Assembly: GCF_014132355.1 (NCBI RefSeq)
Contig: NZ_BLZO01000092.1
Coordinates: 1-47,663, forward strand
Length of the DNA: 47,663 nucleotides
Origin: Okeania sp. KiyG1
GTDB lineage: Bacteria > Cyanobacteriota > Cyanobacteriia > Cyanobacteriales > Microcoleaceae
Direction: 5' to 3'
Below, in pieces: positions 44,008-47,663 of this stretch (within the stretch, counting starts at the first letter, position 1; every line of letters begins with the position of its first letter). The notes beneath the pieces are model-generated. The model was not told the origin of the DNA. It saw only the letters and a program-made list of their open reading frames with translations, and searched no databases. The position numbers were made by a program, and so were the translations under genes.

Positions 44008-45172
44008 CTAACGTACCTCTATGTCACGTTGTGCAGCAATCACAATTTCAGGTTCTGTGAAAACTACAGAAGTATTTTTATTAGCTTCTATTCTGTGAAT
44101 TGTAATTTCTTCGCCCTCTAAATCTTCATTTTGAATAACATCAGCAAGACTACTCCAACAATCACTATTATGAGTAGTAGCAAAGACTTGAACATCTAAT
44201 TTTTTCGCTGTTTTCCAAATAAGTTTCCACATATCAGACATTGTAGAAAAATGTAAACCAGTATCAATTTCATCTACAAGTAATACTCCACCTTGAGCAG
44301 AAACAAGAGCGATCGCTAATGCTAAAATTCGCCATATTCCTTCTCCCATACTGCCAATAGGTATAGGTTTTTTTTGGTCAGAAACTTTTACTAGAAACCC
44401 ACCTCTTGCTCCTACAATTCTATTATTAGAACCGTATTTTTCAGGACCTATTGAAGCAATACGTTCAATTTTAGGTTCAATAATTTGCAGTGCTTCTAGG
44501 GTAAATGTTTCCTCTGGTGTTAAGACAATTTCATCAAATAATTGAGTAATTTCGTTAATATCCAAAGATAATGGTGTAATAAATTGAGATTTTGTAGCTG
44601 CTTTTGTAGCTTTTATAAATTGCCTTAACATAGTAATATCTATACCTCCATCAGATGATAATGGGTATCCTATTCTCGACAAATTAGATATAACTTCTTT
44701 TCTTTTCCAATCAAGCACAAAAAAATATCTTCTACTTTACCTAGTACATCACTAATTTCTTCTGAATTATCAGATAAAATTTCTTTTATATCATAATTAA
44801 ATTCTCCTAAATCATCTAATTGTTCATCCAATTTATTCCGTGAATCTGTTTGTATTGAAGCAACTATATTTTTATGATTTTTATCATTAGTTCCTACTAT
44901 AGAAAATTTGCTTCCTAGTGAAATTTCACGCCCATAGAAAAGGTGACGAATATCTAGCTCTTTATAGTCTTTTTTCCAGAAAAATTCTCCTCTATCAGAC
45001 ATTATTTTTTGAAGCTTTTCTGGTTGAAAAAGGAATATAAAAGTTGAATAGCCTCTAAAATAGAAGTTTTCCCACTATTATTCATGCCAACCAACAAATT
45101 AACTCTGCCAAGGTTTTGAAGTTCAAAAGATTGGAAGCAACGAAAATTATTTATAGTTAACGATTTCAACAT
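44008..45172 (-). pseudogene. AAA ATPase (ABC/OLD-like), two frameshifts
   Basis: Three open pieces make one ATPase of about 388 residues. Start ATG at 45172 with AGGAAA just upstream: MLKSLTINNFRCFQSF, Walker A GMNNSGKTSILEAI. One T missing in run 45005-45010 joins this to IMSDRGEFFWKKDYKELDIR. One A missing in run 44719-44725 joins DIFFVLDWKRKEV. The signature-like GSMGEGIWRILALAIAL, Walker B GVLLVDEIDTGLHF and H-loop FATTHNSDCW follow. Family: AAA_15/AAA_21 ATPases. It directly precedes the TOPRIM gene. Inactive as read, whole if the two runs are corrected. Confidence 0.88.
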
Positions 45173-45339
45173 ATTTATTTCCTGTTCATATATATTTGAA
45201 AATAAAAAAATTAATTTTAAGACGATAGTAAATTTTCAACTTTTTGTTTGAGAATAGGTAAATCTCAATTACACCAATTTAATCAACTTAGGCTACACTA
45301 CTTATCTTATACTGAAATGCGAAATAATTTTCGTAAATT

Positions 45340-45975
45340 ACTGTAGGGTTAAAATTTTGAGGCGATAAAATCTTACTTTTGACTTTTGACTTTTGACTTC
45401 CGTAAAAGCGTTAAAGTTTTGAGGCGATAAAGTCTTACCTTTGACTTTTGACTTTGAACTTTTGACTTGCGCAAATTAGTCTAGGGTTAAAATTTTGAGG
45501 CGATAAAATCTTACTTTTAACTTTTAACTTTTAACTTTTGACTTCCGTAAATTAGTGTAGGGTTAAAGTTTTGAGGCGATAAAATCTTACTTTTAACTTT
45601 TGACTTTTGACTTCCGTAAAAGTGTTAAAGTTTTCAGGAGATAAAGTGTTACCTTTGACTTTTGACTTTTAACTTCCGTAAAAGCGTTAAAGTTTTCAGG
45701 CGATAAAGTCTTACCTTTAACTTTTAACTTTTAACTTTTGACTTCCGTAAATTAGTGTAGTAGACTGACACAGCTAAAACTGTGCAATAGATTTTTATTT
45801 CTAGTTGTCTTTATCTCTTCTACTCCCCTACTCCCCTACTCCCCACTCCCCCACTCCCCTACTCCCTAATGCACAATTTAAGGTGTGTCGGTCCAGTAGG
45901 GTTAAAATTTTGAGGCGATAAAATCTAACTTTTAACTTTTGACTTCTGACTTTTGACTTCCGTTATCGCTACAAA
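45340..45975. repeat. ACTTTTG heptamer array
   Basis: About seven units of the form GTTAAAATTTTGAGGCGATAAA-(A/G)TCTTAC followed by (TTTTGAC)n and TTCCGTAAATTAGTG. Starts are near 45350, 45411, 45486, 45562, 45626, 45686 and 45900. The block TTTTGAGGCGATAAA is constant while the heptamer number varies. 45173-45339 has no gene. Confidence 0.8.
45762..45897. mobile_element. MITE GACTGACACAGC / GGTGTGTCGGTCC inside the heptamer array
   Basis: The ends GACTGACACAGCTAAAACTGTGC and GCACAATTTAAGGTGTGTCGGTCC are imperfect inverted repeats. The inside has an ACTCCCCT heptamer run. It splits the seventh unit of the array. Ends of the same family surround the remnant at 19544-20050. Confidence 0.75.
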
Positions 45976-45989
45976 CAACTAAAGTATAA

Positions 45990-46470
45990 ATTCAACCTGA
46001 ATCTGCTAGCAAAATATTTCGGCAGATATGAATGCCTAAATTGCCTCTGTTGCATAAATTTCTAATTTCAAAAGCATGAGCATTTTCAGCTCCAATAGCA
46101 ACTTATATTTTGGCTGCGGGAAACCAAAATCTGTAATCGTAATCTCCTACTCAGCAATAAGCAATTAAATCTATTTCTTCTGGCTGAATTTTGGCTTGAA
46201 CGATCGCCGAAATTGCGACAGATATTCCATATCACCAGGATGTTCATTTTCGTCAGCAATTGATGAAAATTAGAGGTAATTATTAATTGTTAATTGCTGA
46301 AGTGCCATAAAAAATTGGACACGAGTCATTTCAGTTATCAGTTATCAGTACCTCTGTCTACCTTTTTGCGCAGCATGACCTAGGAAAGTAAAGTGAATTG
46401 AAATATTGAACTTTATTTTTTTTCATCCCCTTGAAAGAGGAGACTTGAGACCTTATTTTTTTGTCAGGAT
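45990..46470. other. Region with a possible unidentified coding relic
   Basis: The minus strand from about 46290 to 46020 holds open pieces with protein-like composition, such as VAIGAENAHAFEIRNLCNRG, broken by stops. Right of it are TCAGTTA heptamers (46332-46347) and a reverse end of the dispersed repeat (46430-46460). I cannot name the relic. Confidence 0.3.
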
Positions 46471-46478
46471 GGACAACT

Positions 46479-46673
46479 CTATGCTACTTTCACCCGTCCT
46501 CTCATAACAGAACGTAACAACCTATCAACACTGCGACGGTCTTCTTCACTGAGGGACTCATCCAATATAGCAGCCAGAAGACCATAACGGTCTGATTGAG
46601 TTAGAGGACATTTGTCAGCAACAGAAACCATGATTTCGTTAATTGCACCGGGGAGTAATTTAATTTGAAGCAT
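46479..46673 (-). CDS. Small conserved cyanobacterial protein
   Basis: 64 residues. The pattern LKLLPGAINEIM near the start, LTQSDRYGLLAAILDESL, and EEDRRSVDRLLRSVMRGRVK at the end is one seen often in filamentous cyanobacteria. It is predicted to be all-helical and cytosolic. The last residue is followed directly by TAG at 46479. Function unknown. 46674-47023 upstream contains no other gene and must hold promoters for this gene and the divergent lectin gene. Confidence 0.72.
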   Translation of the reverse strand: MLQIKLLPGAINEIMVSVADKCPLTQSDRYGLLAAILDESLSEEDRRSVDRLLRSVMRGRVKVA

Positions 46674-47023
46674 GATGATTAACCTTGAACTCTACACTTT
46701 TATCATCTTCTGTTTTTATGATTATGGTGGTGACTTGCAGTTGGAGTAAAGAGTGATTTTTCGGTATTGTCAAGAGTGAGTTACTCAACTATGACAAAGT
46801 GAAGTAGATAAGTAAATTTCGTGACTAATATCACTATTAATTACCTTTTTGACAGAGAATATTTGAGAAAATACAACTGAGTTATTTTTAGAGCTGATTT
46901 ATAAAGTAAATCTTAAGCTAGTACGGTATTTTAGTAAAATTGGTAATAATTGACGAAACTTGAAATTGAGTTGATATTTAACAAAGTTACCTGTATTTTT
47001 TCTACCATAATTAGAATGAGTTT

Positions 47024-47663
47024 ATGAACAGATTAACTCGCGATCAAATCATCACTATCATTGGAATTTTTGTGGCAACTTTTACAGCAGTGATAGTTGC
47101 TTTGATACCTGCATTTTTACCTACACAATGGAAATGTTTTCTAAGAAATAGATATTATGACCAAGAATATCAGGAATGCAAACCAAAACTGCCTGTTTTT
47201 CAAGAAAATAATGGTTGTAAACATTACTATGAATTAGTAGAAGAAGATATATCTTGGACAGAAGCAAATAGTAGAGCTAATAACAAAAATCATAGAGGAA
47301 TTCCAGGACATTTAGTAACAATTATTTCACAAGAGGAACAAGAATTTATTGAGAATAGCCAAAATTTACGTCAATTGGATAAGAATAACAATGGAGAAGA
47401 AGTGTTTGTTAGAGGTAAACTAAAGAGTGCTTGGATTGGTGCTAGTGATGCAAGAAATGAGGGTATATGGCAGTGGGTAGTAGGACCAGAAACAGAAAAC
47501 GGAATAACATTTTGGATAGGGAAATCCGATGGAGAACCCATCAATAATGAATACTCTAACTGGCGTGACAATATTCAACCAGATAATGGCAGAGAGGGTG
47601 AAGATTATGGTCATATATCCTTATATTCTCAGGAAGGTTTTAAGTGGAATGATAATGATGTTA
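47024..47663 (+). CDS. C-type lectin-domain membrane protein (3' end outside window)
   Basis: Open from an ATG to the window edge, at least 213 residues. An N-terminal membrane segment (IITIIGIFVATFTAVIVALI, about residues 9-28) is followed by a short Cys-bearing linker and a C-type lectin-like domain: NGCKHYYELV, SWTEANSRAN, GHLVTIISQEEQEFI, the core AWIGASDARNEGIWQWVVGP, YSNWRDNIQPDN and GEDYGHISLYSQEGFKWNDND. The final Cys of the fold lies beyond the window. Anchored in a membrane with the lectin domain outside. Preceded by A+T-rich DNA; no clear ribosome site. Confidence 0.85.
   Translation, partial: MNRLTRDQIITIIGIFVATFTAVIVALIPAFLPTQWKCFLRNRYYDQEYQECKPKLPVFQENNGCKHYYELVEEDISWTEANSRANNKNHRGIPGHLVTIISQEEQEFIENSQNLRQLDKNNNGEEVFVRGKLKSAWIGASDARNEGIWQWVVGPETENGITFWIGKSDGEPINNEYSNWRDNIQPDNGREGEDYGHISLYSQEGFKWNDNDV

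Noticed and set aside
1-47663. Plasmid or prophage origin for the window
   Set aside because: I see no replication, partition, capsid, terminase or integrase gene; the genes look chromosomal.

Overview
The window looks like a piece of chromosome from a low-GC filamentous cyanobacterium of the Trichodesmium/Okeania/Moorea kind (inference). The reasons are: many HIP1-type GCGATCGC sites; cyanobacterial families such as XisH/XisI, KGK, DUF3172, TIGR03032, AMIN-domain, DUF4347-RTX and a phylloquinone-pathway thioesterase; A+T-rich DNA; long intergenic spaces; and a very heavy load of heptamer repeats (STRR), MITE-like inverted-repeat elements and tandem arrays. I found no rRNA, tRNA or CRISPR locus.

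Layout. 0-3 kb: two tandem paralogues of an unknown family, then a decayed amidohydrolase-like fragment. 3.2-6.2 kb: a xisH-xisI pair, an IS200/IS605-type tnpB with a probable omega-RNA end, and a SWIM zinc-finger protein. 6.2-17.6 kb: TldE (+) and TldD (-), the two halves of a peptide protease, point towards each other across about 7.6 kb holding a PhnD-type binding protein, a receiver-ATPase protein, a frameshifted hybrid histidine kinase and several repeat arrays. 18-25 kb: AMIN-domain protein, an orphan tnpB/omega-RNA remnant, DUF3172, clpS, a CPBP membrane protease and TIGR03032. 25-31 kb: a secreted DUF4347/FG-GAP/RTX protein, PanE-like reductase, KGK protein and DHNA-CoA thioesterase. 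31.3-32.9 kb: a large tandem array built around a perfect 14-bp palindrome. 33-41 kb: TerB-like protein, DUF815 ATPase, TMEM14 protein, a 4 x 245-bp array, and a Ser/Thr kinase-WD40 gene read as three pieces. 41.2-43.1 kb: a dual-specificity phosphatase gene broken into dispersed fragments by repeats and a MITE. 43.3-45.2 kb: an AAA ATPase plus TOPRIM (DUF3226) operon, a candidate OLD/PARIS-like defence module. 45.3-47.7 kb: a heptamer array, a small conserved protein and the start of a C-type lectin membrane protein that runs off the window.

Two themes tie the window together. First, mobile repeats shape genes: they interrupt the phosphatase, add residues to the CPBP protease and PanE, abut start codons and nest inside each other. 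Second, five genes carry nine one-base frameshifts, nearly all in short A/T runs, and each gene becomes a complete family member once the run is corrected. This points to homopolymer miscalls in the assembly, or more interestingly to real slippage or decay; I cannot tell these apart from the sequence alone.
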